A DNA stretch of 64,000 bases from Primula veris. Taxonomy: Eukaryota; Streptophyta; Magnoliopsida; Ericales; Primulaceae. Positions 24,779 through 35,799 of the stretch are shown here, in pieces. The notes beneath the pieces were generated by a model that saw only the letters and a program-made list of their open reading frames with translations, had not been told where the DNA came from and made no database searches. Position numbers and translations under genes: made by a program. The stretch covers positions 31,653,060 to 31,717,059 of the forward strand of contig OY821742.1 in NCBI GenBank assembly GCA_963682055.1. Reading direction: 5' to 3'. Each line of letters opens with the position of its first letter. The first letter of the stretch is position 1.

Positions 24779-26707
24779 TAACCAATAAAATTTAAAAAAT
24801 AATAAAAAATGGAAAAATTCCAGAAAATAAAAATGGGAAAATAAAAAAATAAAAAAAAAACTGAAAAAAAACTGTAAAGAGGCAAAACCCCGAAAAAACA
24901 CGAATAAAATTTTAAATATCCAAAAAAATCTAAAATTAACAAAAATCCAAAAACGCAAAAAAAAAAAATCAGCGTGACTCGTCTTAATGCAATTTAAAAT
25001 AGTCCGAATCATTTTAATTCATTTTAAAAACAGTCTGAGTCGTTTTAAGTCATTTAAAAAACAATCCGAGTCGTTTTAAGTAATTTTAAAAATAGTCTGA
25101 CTCGTTTTAAGTCATTTTAAAAACAGTCCGAGTCATTTCAATTCATTTAAAAGCAATATGGGTCGTTTTAAGTCATTTTAAAAACAATCTGAGTCATTTT
25201 AAAAATAGTCTGAGTCATTTTAAAAATAGTGTGAGTAATTTTAAAAACAATCAGAGTCATTTTAAGTCATTTTAAAAACAATCTGAGTCGTTTTAAGTCA
25301 TTTAAAAAACAGTCTAGGTCGTTTTAAGTCATTTTAAAAACATTCCGAGTCGTTTTAAGTCATTTTAAAAACAGTCTAAGTCGTTTTAAGTCAAAAAAAA
25401 TAATATAAGTCGTTTTAAGTTATTTTAAAAACAGTTTAAGTCATTTTTAAAAACAGTTTCAGTCATTTTTAAAACAGTCTAAGTAATTTTCAAAACAGTC
25501 TGAGTAATCTTAAAAACAGTCTGAGTCATTTTAAATCATTTTAAAAAGAGTCTGAGTCATTTTAAAAACAGTCTGAGTCATTTTCACTCATTTTAAAAAC
25601 ATTTTGAGTCGTTTCAAATTATTTTAAAAGCAGTATGAGTCATTTTAAGTCATTTTATAAACAGTCCGAGTCATTTTAAAAAACAGTCTGAGTCGTTTTA
25701 AGTAAAACAGTCTGAGTCGTTTTAATTATTTAAAAAATAGTCTGAGTAATTTTAAAAACAGTCTGAATCGTTTAAAATCATTTTAAAAACAGTCTAAATC
25801 GTTTTAACTAATTTTAAAAACAGTCTGAGTCATTTTCAGTCATTTTAAAAATAGTATGAGTAATTTAAAACAATGTGAGTAATTTTAAAAAGCAGTTTGA
25901 GTCATTTTAAAAAATAGTTTGAGTCATTTTAAGTAATTTGAAAAACATCCCGAGTCATTTGAAAAACAATCCGAGTCATATTTAAATCATTTGAAAAACA
26001 GTATGAGTCATTTTCGGTAAGTTTAAAAACAGTTTGAGTCATTTTAAAAAACAACTCGAATAATTTTAAAAACAATCTGAGTCATTTTTAAGTTATTTGA
26101 AATCATTTTGAGTCATTTGAAAATAATTGCAAGTTATTTTAAAGTTTCTAACATTTTTGGACTTTCCGGCTTTTTCTGACTTTTTCGAATTTTTTTTTAT
26201 TTTTTATTTTTTGTGATTTTGGATTTTTATTTTTTTTTCTTGATTTTTTTCATTTTTCGGGTTCCCGACTTTTTTGAACGTTTTTTTTATTTTTTTATTT
26301 TTTTTTGATTTTGGATTTTTCTTGGTTTTTTTTTTATTTTTTACCATTTTTCGGGTTTCCGACTTTTTTGAACGTTTTTTCATTGTTTTGTGATTTTGTT
26401 TTTTTTTTTATTTTTAGGATTTTTTTTAATATTTTACTAATTTTGTGTTTTTTCGGGTTCTTGGTTTTTTTGAACTTTTTTTCATTTTTTTTGTGATTTT
26501 GGTTTTTTGGATTTTTCTTGGTATTTTTACCATTTTTTCGTGGTTTTTTCGGATTTCCGACTTTTTTAAAGGTTTTTTCAGTTATTTTTTTTATATTTTC
26601 GATTTTTTTAGTTTTTTTTAGTTTTTTCTGATTTTTTTGATTTTTTTCCATTTATTTTTTGAGTTTTCCCTATTTTTTCCATTTTATTTGTATTTTTATT
26701 GGATATT
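24779..26707. repeat. Minisatellite of TGAGTCA-type units between A-rich and T-rich arms
   Basis: The core, about 25010-26140, consists of imperfect units of about 21 and 31 bp built from CAGTCTGAGTCRTTTTAA and GTCATTTTAAAAA. At least a dozen copies of exact TGAGTCA are visible, with many TGAGTCG, CGAGTCA and TGAGTAA variants. It is flanked by an A-rich arm on the left (24779-24975) and a T-rich arm on the right (26150-26707) that share inverted words: CCAATAAAA at the outer edges and CCCGAAAAAACAC. The right arm is itself a loose tandem of about 90 bp with CGGGTTYCCGACTTTTTTGAACG. No coding capacity; the long Phe-rich or Lys-rich frames here are homopolymer artefacts. Confidence 0.8.
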
Positions 26708-29010
26708 TATGTGGGTGACCAATTCTGAATTAGTTTTACAAATAATTGACCAATCTTTTGTTTCATTTCTTCTGGAACAATCACAAAAACTTTTTTGATT
26801 ATGGATCTACTACCAGAAATTCAATGCGTAATCTCAGCATTCAATGTGTATTCCTAAATAATCTTATTTTTCAATTATTCAACCATTTCATTTTACCAAG
26901 TTCAATGTTAGCCAGATTAGTCAACATTTATATGTTTTGATGCAACAACAAGATGTTATTCATTAATTAAATCTTATAGAGTTACCAAACATTAAATAGT
27001 TTTGTTTTATGATTTCCCTTTTTATTATTATGTGCATATTTGGCAAGTGCTTTTTTTAATAGCCTTTTGCTTACAAAAAGTTGAGGGTGTTTGGTAATCT
27101 AGCCTTTTAAGTTTTAAAGTTTTTGGGTCAAAAAAACTAAAAAAAGCTGAAAAGGCTGAAGAGGAGAGAATATTGGATTTTGTCCTCGTTTAGTTGTAGC
27201 TTAATAAAAGGAAGGAGTTCTTAGTGTAGGCTATCCGGTGCAACGACACCTTTTCGCATTTTGCAGCGTGTGTAATTTCTTTTCAGGTGTTTTCTTTACA
27301 AAATAATTCCGATTATCTTAATTTGATGTTAAAATGATTTAAAAATTACGTCTTTCGTTTTTTGTGTGGAGTTTCTAGTGTATGCTATGGGGTGCCATGA
27401 CACCTCTTATAATTGTCTAGGGAATTTCTCAATGCATAATTTGTTTAAAATGGTGGTTTTGATTTTTTACTAACTTGGTTTTATTTTTTTATGTAAACCT
27501 CCTCCCCCCTCCTCCTTTTTTACGATTCTGGCTTTTCCACTGGTTTTAGCTCACCTTGCATGTTTTTTTTTTGCTTGCAATACTGAATCACCCAAGCTTG
27601 AATGGTTTGGTTCGTTGTAGATTTAATAGCAGCTTGTTTACGTATTTTTCTTCTTCTGGCAAGTTCCTTGACATTTGGTTGGCTAACTGAAAAGCTTTGT
27701 TTTATTTTTGGTTATCTAGATTGAAAAAGTGGGCTAAAACTTGTTGTGGCTTTTAAACTGAAGGTATTAGTTTTTTCAGCTTGTGTGCAGCTTAAAACCT
27801 AAGTTTTTTGTTTTTTTGGGCTGTAAATAACCGAAATTTAAAGTTGGATAAACCCTAGCTTTCCCCTAACATTAAAATGCCCACCTGTTAGCTTAAAATC
27901 TGCAGCAAAACTAGTCATACAGCTGATGTCTTGCTGAAGAATTTAGAGCATATGTATTTAAAATATTAAAGGATTACAATGTTCGCAGAATTATAGCATT
28001 TAAACCTCACATGTAGCCTAATTGTTTACCAGAACAGCATCTGTCTGCTGGGGTTTGGATTAAGCCGCTGACAGGAAAGTCAGATTTCTTTTATGGAATA
28101 AGAATGAACTATAGACCAACAAATAAGGGTTTAGAGTGTTTGAACTTCGAAATTTCTCTATTGAAAATTAGAACTAATGTATTTTTAATTTTTTTTAAAG
28201 ATAATGTGCTCAGAGTGTAAACATAGTCTTTATTACATCCGATGAGGAAGATCGAAAGTCACCGTAGCAGAACTGTTATTTTTTTAGTAGGATGGCAAAA
28301 TCACAAGTGTTACTGTTAGTGAGCCAATGAGAAAGAAGCACATATGTGCTAACTTAGTCGAAAGGTCAGGGGTTTTAGCTTTACTGTCTAAGTCTGATAC
28401 ATTTTCTAGTGAGAGTAGCCAGGGCGAGGGAGCATAGACGTCATGTGACTTCTATGAGTCGAGTGTTTCTACATTTTGAACTTAAACTGATGTTTAGTTA
28501 CACAATATACTATATGTATTAGCTAATAAGTATGTCTTTTTTTCTACACAGTGACAAATGCAATGAAAAAGAGTAGTCTGTAGACCATAGAACGCTCTGA
28601 CTTTAATACTTCTTACTTTGAAGCTGCAGTTTTAGTTACATATGGAATTAGAAACACTACGAGCAAAGGATACTTTAGACTCAAGGCAAACAATAAGTGT
28701 TTATGCATGTAGAAATTGAACCTCATGTTTATTGAACAATCATTATGAAAGCCGGTATCTTATCCTTTTTGTTACATTCCATTCTGGTCATTCTCCCTCT
28801 AAAGTTGTTTAGTTTTAGTTCTAAATGCAACTGAAATAATGAGCGGGTGATTGCCATGTAATGCTTTTAGTGTATAAGAGAGCAATCAAGGCTAAAGTGC
28901 ATATAGCACAAGTAACAATTAGGAAATGTAGCCTCTCATATCGGAGCTCTAATCGAGCCCATAGTGATATTGTATATAGTGGAGATCCTTGGAGGAAAGA
29001 TACGTGGAAT
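26708..29010. other. Intergenic, no gene recognised
   Basis: T-rich DNA with short decayed phrases. I see no exon chain, RNA gene or element boundary that I can defend. Confidence 0.4.
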
Positions 29011-29815
29011 TAGGGCTGAGAAAAATTCCCGAAATCCCGTCCCGACTCGTGTCCCACACCCGACCCAAAATTTCCCGACCCGAGAAGAGTTCCGACCCGA
29101 AAATGTCGGGTTTTGTCCCGAACCGACAAACTTCGGGATCGGGTCACAATTTTGATTTCGTCGGGTGTCCCGACCCGATCCGAATTTTTAATTAATTTAT
29201 ATTTTAACACTAAAATATAAATTAATTTAAATCAAATGCAGGTGATGAAATTTGAACCTTGTAACTCTCTAGCATACAATGTAAGCACACTATCATATGA
29301 TCTACAATCCTTTTTGTTTCATATATTAGTTATAATTACATAAGTATAATATAGATTTGTAGTTTTGAATATATGAAACTATTAAAATAAAAAATATACT
29401 TAAATAAAAAAGTTATATAGTTATTTAAAAAAAGATAAATGTTCATTATTTTTCGATTATAAAAATTATAATGATAATATATCTCATTTAGTATGATAAT
29501 TATTGTTTCTTTGAATAAAACTAAATACTAAAATAATCTGATAAAAAACATATCAATTTTTTATCTACTCTATTATTTGTAGTTTCACACCATTTTTTTA
29601 CTAATGTTAATTTTTTTTTTAATTTATTAGGAATGTTATTTTTAAACTAGCATGATGTTTCGTGTTAATAACATACTTAGACTTATCAAAAGAAAATTGT
29701 TAATAAAAAATCACGTTGTCGTAAAATAAAAAAATAAGTCGGAAGATTCGGGATAAAGCTATTCCGACCCTACGGGATCCCGAAAAAGTCGGGTCCCGAC
29801 TTTGTGGGGGATGCT
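29011..29815. mobile_element. hAT-like repeat with CCCGAC-rich ends
   Basis: The left end TAGGGCTGAGAAAAATTCCCG is followed by many CCCGACCCG words on the plus strand (29040-29180). The right end (29735-29810) carries the inverse pattern, TCGGGTCCCGACTTTGTGGG. The middle is AT-rich and gene-free. The right terminus does not match the left end to the last base and no target duplication is seen, so one end is probably damaged. Confidence 0.5.
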
Positions 29816-31326
29816 TTTGCTAAATAATGGAAATTATAGCTTTGACCATCTTTATACTCAATGAAAGGTTTATAAATAAAATGCTCAGCCAAAGATATTT
29901 ATCTCGAACCGAGTTGCTAAACATAATAGACAAGAAGGAACAACCGGTGTTTTTGTTATTTGACCAAATTGTCATTTTAAATTTTAAATCGAGCAGAAGA
30001 AGAAGAAGAGCAGCACACAACTGTTCAGTTATATTTTTACTTCATGTTTCTACAATGGCAAGAGATACATTCAATTCTTTTACAAGCAAATCATCATGAA
30101 CTATATACACAAATCACACAACTAATACAATACAATATCCATCAACAGGCTTCGCTGGTTTGGCTTTATCACACACTACAACTTTAAAAAAGAACAGATC
30201 TGTACAAATTAAACTAAATACTACCTCCCAGTATCTTCTACTTGACAGAGAATGAGGAGGATCAAATAGTCTACTGATATAAATATATCCTCCACAGTCC
30301 AAATAGCTTATGAAACCTCATCATCTGCATATAATCACAATTTACAAAATCAGCCACAACTAAAAAATTAGGAGGTTGTAAGCGGAGGAAATAGGAATAT
30401 GAATATTGACTTCACATCTTAAAAATCTTATAACCGAAAAGATCAAGATCTCACATCGAAAAAGAAAAGTAGAGTTGGTTTTCCTTGAATCCTTGCCTCC
30501 TCTATTGGTCTGTCTAGCATTCATTATATACATTCCTTAAGACTACAGTAGTAATCTTAAAGAGTTCGGCACTTTTCCTCCCACTCTCCTCCCTTCTTTG
30601 GCCTCTCCTCTCTCTCACTCCATTTTGAAAACTACTTTAAACAAAGTTGACACGTCTTGATTCTTGTAAGATGCAAAAGTTTATTAAGAAATATCAATGA
30701 AGCCGTTAAAAGTTTAAACACAACTGCACCATATCTAACAAAATCCCTCGATAAACCAAGGCATGTGAACAGTTGATTTATATGCGTTTACCAAGAAATA
30801 CACACGCAATATTATTGACATTAATTTGAGTGAAACCTCCCCAATGGACACAGAAAGATATCAAGTTGCAAAAGAGGACCAAACAACTCATACAGATAAT
30901 GTGCTCAATGCGATCTTCACGACATAATAAATTCTGCGTATAGATATATACACAAGCATACAAGAAGAAGGGATATTGGAATATTTAGGACGAGCCACGA
31001 AGGAGGGGATAGCAAATTTAGGGAAAAGGAGGAAGTGGTCAGTGTTAGATTTTAATATTTTGGGTCATGTAATTATGTTAAAATAATATGTTTCTTCCAT
31101 TCTTCCATTGTCCAGCAAGCGCCCAGTAATCACTAATCCAGCCCTTTGGGTCCATAATTATACGGAAATGAAATGGTCATCACACATAATACCAGGACTT
31201 ATCAAGGATTGATTAATCCAAAAAGATACACCATCTTTGCGATTGGACAGAATTTCCTTCTAAGAAGAGAATCCACAAGAAAAAACCTTGAAACAAATAA
31301 ACATGGAAAAGATGACTTAAGCTCAC
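29816..31326. other. Intergenic, no gene recognised
   Basis: AT-rich, with no frame of known family. It lies downstream of the minus-strand exon-like pair at 31327-31632, but I could not find further exons of it here. Confidence 0.4.
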
Positions 31327-31632
31327 CATTGGGGCTTTTGTTATTGAAAAATCATATAGCATTGTACTTTTATGCTTGGTCAATCCTCCAACAACCATCA
31401 AAGGCGGCCCATTATCTCTACTGCGAGGGATATTTGCTGAACCCCAACAACCAACTCGGCCATCCTCACCCCCTAACACATGTTCATAGCATAATATTTG
31501 TATATTACATCGAAAACAATTAGAAAATTGAAGTTATTAGCTTTGTTTCCGAAAGAGAGAGAGTGCATTACCGGTATGTCTATCAATGTTCCCAACAGCA
31601 TGATGCATTCCAGAGCTTGCTTGTTCCAAAGC
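31327..31632 (-). pseudogene. Two exon-like blocks of an unrecognised gene
   Basis: On the minus strand, an acceptor (TTTTATAG) precedes 31632-31572, which reads ALEQASSGMHHAVGNIDRHT and ends at GTAATG. A second acceptor (TGTTAG) precedes 31472-31327, which reads GEDGRVGCWGSANIPRSRDN and then PPLMVVGGLTKHKSTMLYDFS, ending at ATG/GTGAGC. The 61 and 146 bp blocks join in phase to 69 codons without a stop. Base composition is clearly less AT-rich than the surroundings. I do not recognise the protein and found no partner exons on either side within a few kb. It may be a gene fragment carried by a transposon or part of a gene with long introns. Confidence 0.4.
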
Positions 31633-32299
31633 CTATAAAATGGCCGGATAATGTCAATGATAAAATTTTAATGGCAAGAAAATTTCAATACATCCTAAAT
31701 TATTGACAGAGTCGAAGCTGAAGAGGAAACAAAATATAATACTACAATTTCCTCATAAGAGTAGGTGGATTTGTAAGCTGTGCTTGTTAATATTTCAAAA
31801 TAGTCCAATCAAATATGTAATCAAACTGGAAGCCTGTAGCAAAAGAAAAGGCAACATATTAGTTGGTTAAGAGATACAAGTTCCAATTGATAATAGCAGG
31901 AAATTTCCCATTTGTACACCAAATATCAATTTATAACAATAAATATATCATACTACTAGATTTCACAAATTAGTCTTCAAATTACACAAAGTTGGAATAT
32001 TAACACACCAACCTACCGATTGACACAAAAGCAAACATCTACCACATCAAGATATCAAAACTCGGAAGTGCTTAACAAATTGAGTTTTCATGTTGGTGTA
32101 CTAATCATTTGGTATTGTATATATCGTTGCTTAGACACCAGTGTAATCAAACAATTGGCATATTACTAGTTTGTCCGTTTAAGATACTTCCCTGCGAACA
32201 GAGATGTTCGAGAGTCATTTTGAGGAGAGAGATGGACAAATTTTGTATCACTGTTTGTTCTATCAACCATCAGATTAATGGATCTATTCGAGTAGCTTA
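31633..32299. other. Intergenic, nothing recognised
   Basis: No coding, RNA or repeat signal found. Confidence 0.4.
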
Positions 32300-32705
32300 T
32301 TTCAAATCAGTGTTTTAAATAGCGTTATCGCTATCGTAGCGTTTTTTTCGAGAGAAACGCTAAAAGCGCTAATAGCGTTGCTATATAGCGCTTTGCGGTG
32401 TATTTTTGGTGAGTTTCGAACTTAGGTCTGCTGAAATTTGCAGCACAGCCTTAACCATTTGGACTGCAGACACTTTTATGAAAATTACACAATATATATT
32501 AATTATTTAGATCCGTTGTTTTTTTAACTCGCTATTTACGCTTTTGGTCCAGAATTTCACGCTTTTTGCGCTTTTGGTCCCCTATAGCGCGATTTTAGCG
32601 CAATTCCACCCAAAATCGTGATTTTTCGTTGCGTTTTTTACCAAAAAACGCTATTTCGCGCTACATAGCGCAATGTAGCACGAATTTTAAAACAGAGTTT
32701 CAAAT
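32300..32705. mobile_element. Second hAT-type MITE, CAGTGTTTTAAA family
   Basis: The element spans 32308-32697 (390 bp). It starts CAGTGTTTTAAATAGCG and ends TTTTAAAACAGAG, so the last bases of the right end have drifted. TTTCAAAT is duplicated exactly at 32300-32307 and 32698-32705. It shares the CAGTGTTTTAAA end and AGCGC-rich subterminal style with the MITE at 21124-21694. It contains a tRNA-like stretch. Confidence 0.88.
32409..32471 (-). other. tRNA-like stretch inside the MITE
   Basis: On the minus strand the order is TGGTTAAGGC (like a D-arm/A-box), a TGCTG/CAGCA stem with a 7-base loop CAAATTT (like an anticodon arm), and AGTTCGAAACT (like a B-box). The T-stem does not pair well, U33 is missing and no acceptor stem closes. 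It is a tRNA-derived or tRNA-mimicking relic, not a working gene. Confidence 0.3.
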
Positions 32706-32891
32706 TGATGTATTATATCAAACACCCAGTTATTAGATAGATTTTCGCTCTTTACATTATCCGATTCAACTTTTAAAAGAATATCCTCCCTTTTGATGGC
32801 ATATTCAATATTCTTGGACACCAACTAAATCTCCAATTTATATCCAGAGTAAGTTCGCATATGCAAGCGATTATTGGATAAATTTTTCCAG

Positions 32892-33023
32892 GATAAAAGA
32901 TTTGAATCCCTACACAACAAGGTTTAAGTTATCGGATTTGAAGTCCATGTTTGCCCAATATCTGTCCTTCACACAATGGACCCTCAAATATCATGCTTCC
33001 GCCATTGATGGGGAGGATGCTTT
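32892..33023 (+). other. Possible exon fragment cut by Copia element A
   Basis: After an acceptor-like TTTTTCCAG, the frame reads IKDLNPYTTRFKLSDLK, SMFAQYLSFTQWTLKYHAS and AIDGEDAF with no stop up to the element's 5' LTR at 33024. The composition is protein-like and unlike its AT-rich surroundings. I do not recognise the family and no continuation is evident after 39069. Confidence 0.3.
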
Positions 33024-33293
33024 TGTTGAAATTCCTAACTTATTTGGCTTTAAATGTTCAGTTTTTTTTTTAAAAAAAAGTTATAAACCTTTGAGTTGAA
33101 ATGTAATTAAGAATAACATAACATGTCTTTTCGTTTTCTTCATATTAGTATATATAAGTGTTGATTCTCAATTGTAAACACCACCAAATAAAGAGAGAAA
33201 ATTTATATAAAAGTTACTTGTTTGCCTTTTATTTTTTGTGAGTTTTCATAGTTTTGTTATAAGTTTTTTCCGACTATCCATCTCTTCCCAACA
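33024..33293 (+). repeat. 5' LTR of Copia element A (270 bp)
   Basis: It starts TGTTGAAATTCC and ends TCTTCCCAACA. It matches the split 3' LTR closely, including GTTGATTCT.CAATTGTAAAC and ACCACCAAATAAAGAGAG. Confidence 0.9.
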
Positions 33294-33294
33294 G

Positions 33295-33306
33295 TGGTAC
33301 CAAAGC
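33295..33306 (+). other. Primer binding site of Copia element A
   Basis: TGGTACCAAAGC follows the LTR by one base and resembles the plant initiator tRNA-Met primer site TGGTATCAGAGC with changes. Confidence 0.7.
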
Positions 33307-33319
33307 CAACGGTCCCAAA

Positions 33320-34418
33320 ATGGCCGGTGTAATGACCCAATTTATCCCTATAATAGAGAAGGGATTTTACGATAATGGGAGCATTAAAATGAAAGTGTTC
33401 ATTGGTTCCCAAGATGTGTGGGAAACCGTCGAAACCGGATATGATGAACCCGTGGAAGGTGCTGATCTAACCCAAGCTCAACAGGATGCAGCAAAAGATT
33501 TGAAGAAAAATGATCGGAAGGCTCTCATTATCATCCATCAAGCGTTGGATGAAACTATATTTCAAAAGGTGGCGTGTGCAACCACAAGTAAGGAAGTGTG
33601 GTATATCTTAGAAAACTCTTTTAAAGGAGTTGACAAGGTGAAAAAAGTTCGGCTTCAAAGCTGGCGTGGTGATTTTGAGGCTTTACATATGAAAGTTTTC
33701 AAATCGATTGATGATTATGTTTCACGTGTTGAAACAATTGCAAATCAAATGAAATCATGCGGTGAAGATTTAGACGACACTCGTGTTGTCGAAATAATTA
33801 TACGCTCTTTAGATTACAAATGAGATTATATTGTTGTGGCTATATAGGGATTTAAATACGTAGAATTTATGACGGTGGATCAACTATTGGGATCGGTTCA
33901 AACTTATGAATACAAACTCAACAAAAGAGTTGTCAAAGAAGAGTCGCTTGAACAAGGTCTCCAAACAAAGTTTACTATGAACGAGAAGAATTTTTGCAAT
34001 CCGAAAATCCAACGAGGAAGAGCTCGAGGTCAAAATTATGGTCGTGGTGGTTACAACTCTTTCGAAAAAGAAGAGAGGAGACAAAACTTTTATCCGACGA
34101 GAGGTCGTGGAAGAGGAGGGGAATTATAATGGAAAACTGAGTTATGATAAGTCCCAAATTAAATGTTATAATTGTCAAAAATTTGGGCATTACCCTTCCG
34201 AGTGTAGATTGAGTAATAATAAATTTGAGCAAATGACTAATTTTGCTAGAGAAAATGAAGAACGTTCTACAATTATATTTGCGCATAATGAAAATAAAAG
34301 CGGAGAAAATACTACGCGTTATTTAGATACGTGGGCTAGCAACCATATGCTTGGTAATAAAAATATGTTTATGGAAATTGTTGAAACGGTAAATGGAAAT
34401 ATTTATTTTGGTGATTAA
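33320..34418 (+). pseudogene. gag of Copia element A, with zinc knuckle and start of protease
   Basis: The gag core (UBN2-type) reads ALIIIHQALDETIFQKVACA, then VWYILENSFKGVDKVKKVRL. An in-frame TGA at 33821-33823 and a TAG shortly after interrupt it. The Arg/Gly-rich linker then shifts frame near 34100 before the CCHC knuckle CYNCQKFGHYPSEC. The protease active site reads DTWAS instead of the usual DTGAS, so the catalytic Gly is lost. Capsid assembly and maturation from this copy are impossible. Confidence 0.85.
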
Positions 34419-35160
34419 TCTAAAATTCCGGTGAAAGGAAAGGGAGAAGTTTTAATCCAATTGAAAAATGGAGAAAATAATTTTATATCGAACGTTTATT
34501 ATGTGCCAAATATAAAGTCTAATATTTTGAGTTTGGGACAACTTTTGAAAAAGAGCTATGATATTCATTCGAAAAATTTTAATATTTTATTAAGTGATAA
34601 AAATGGGAAATTGGTTGCAAAAGTTCTGATGTCGAAAAATAGAATGTTTTTTTTTTATATTCAAAATGGTGGGGATAAATGTTTGAAATGGTTGAGTAGT
34701 AAAAAGATGTTAAAGGTTTACCTCATATTGATCATGTTGATGAATTTTGTGAGAAATGTTTGTTTGGAAAACAATCGAGGAAAAATTTCCGAAACAAGCG
34801 ACTACAAGAGCTAAAAAATCTTTGAAACTTGTTAATACAGATATTTGTGGTCCTATTAAACCAAGTTTTCTTGGAAAAAACAATTATTTTCCTCTTTTTA
34901 TTGATGATTTTAGTCAAAAGACTTGAGTTTATTTTTTGAAACAAAAATCCGATATTTTTTATGCATTCAAAAAATTTAAAGCTCGTGTTGAAAATGAAAG
35001 TGGCCACAAAATAAATTCTATGAGATCGGATTGAGTAGGAGAATTTCTCTCAAATGATTTTGAAAAATATTGTGAAGAAAATAGAATTTTTCGTCATTTG
35101 ACGGTTCCTTATACACCCCAACAAAATGGGGCTGTCGAAAGAAAAAACTGATCTCTTTTA
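34419..35160 (+). pseudogene. Protease C-terminus and integrase core of Copia element A, decayed
   Basis: The segment with VYYVPNIKSNILSLGQLL follows the protease. The integrase part shows ICGPIKP..., FIDDFSQKT followed by TGA (at a Trp position) and FRHLTVPYTPQQNGAVERKN followed by TGA (at an Arg position). There is an additional frame change near 34690. The HHCC zinc region is only partly recognisable. Confidence 0.75.
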
Positions 35161-35163
35161 AAT

Positions 35164-35799
35164 ATGTCTCGTAGCATGCTTAAAAGTAAAAATGTTCCAA
35201 AAGAGTTTTGGGCCGATGCCATGGATAGTGCGGTTTATTTATCGAACCGTTCTCCATCCCGAAGTGTTTGGGGTAAAAATCCCGAGGAAGCATGGAGCGA
35301 AAGAAAACCGGTTATTTCTCACTTACGAGTTTTTGGAAGTATTGCGTATGCTCATGTTCCAAATCAAAAAAGGTCCAAACTAGACGATAAAAGCGAAAAG
35401 TTTCTATTTATCGGTTACGACTCGAGGGCGAAAGTCAATAAATTATATAATCCGGAAAATGAAAAATTTGTTATTAGTCGAGATGTTGAGTTCGATGAAG
35501 AGCGAACATGGGATTGGGACAAAAATGAAGACGACTACGATTTTTTCCCTTATTATGGCGATGAAAAAGAAGAGCAAATCGAAATGGAAGAAGAACTCGC
35601 TACTCCACCTCCATCACCCCACTCACAAGTCCAATCACAATCACCAATCGACAAAAGTTCTAGCGAAAGAACGCCACGTTTCCGCACTATGCAAGAGTTA
35701 TACGAGTTAACGGAAAATGTTGATAATGTTATTCTATTTTGTCTTTTTACGGGATGTGAACCGATAGGTTATGGAGAGGCGATGGAAAATAAAAATTGA
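35164..35799 (+). pseudogene. Integrase C-terminal part of Copia element A
   Basis: A 211-codon frame with SMLKSKNVPKEFWADAM, SHLRVFGSIAYAHVP and KFLFIGYDSRAKVNKLYNP, the normal region between the Copia integrase core and RT. It ends at a TGA where a Trp is expected (NKN followed by stop, then RNAMYEEI). Confidence 0.85.

Noticed and set aside
24743..25012. Phe-rich 89-codon frame on the minus strand
   Set aside because: It is the reverse of an A-rich tract with no information beyond base composition.
26334..26651. Lys/Asn-rich 105-codon frame on the minus strand
   Set aside because: It arises from T-rich tandem sequence; not a protein.
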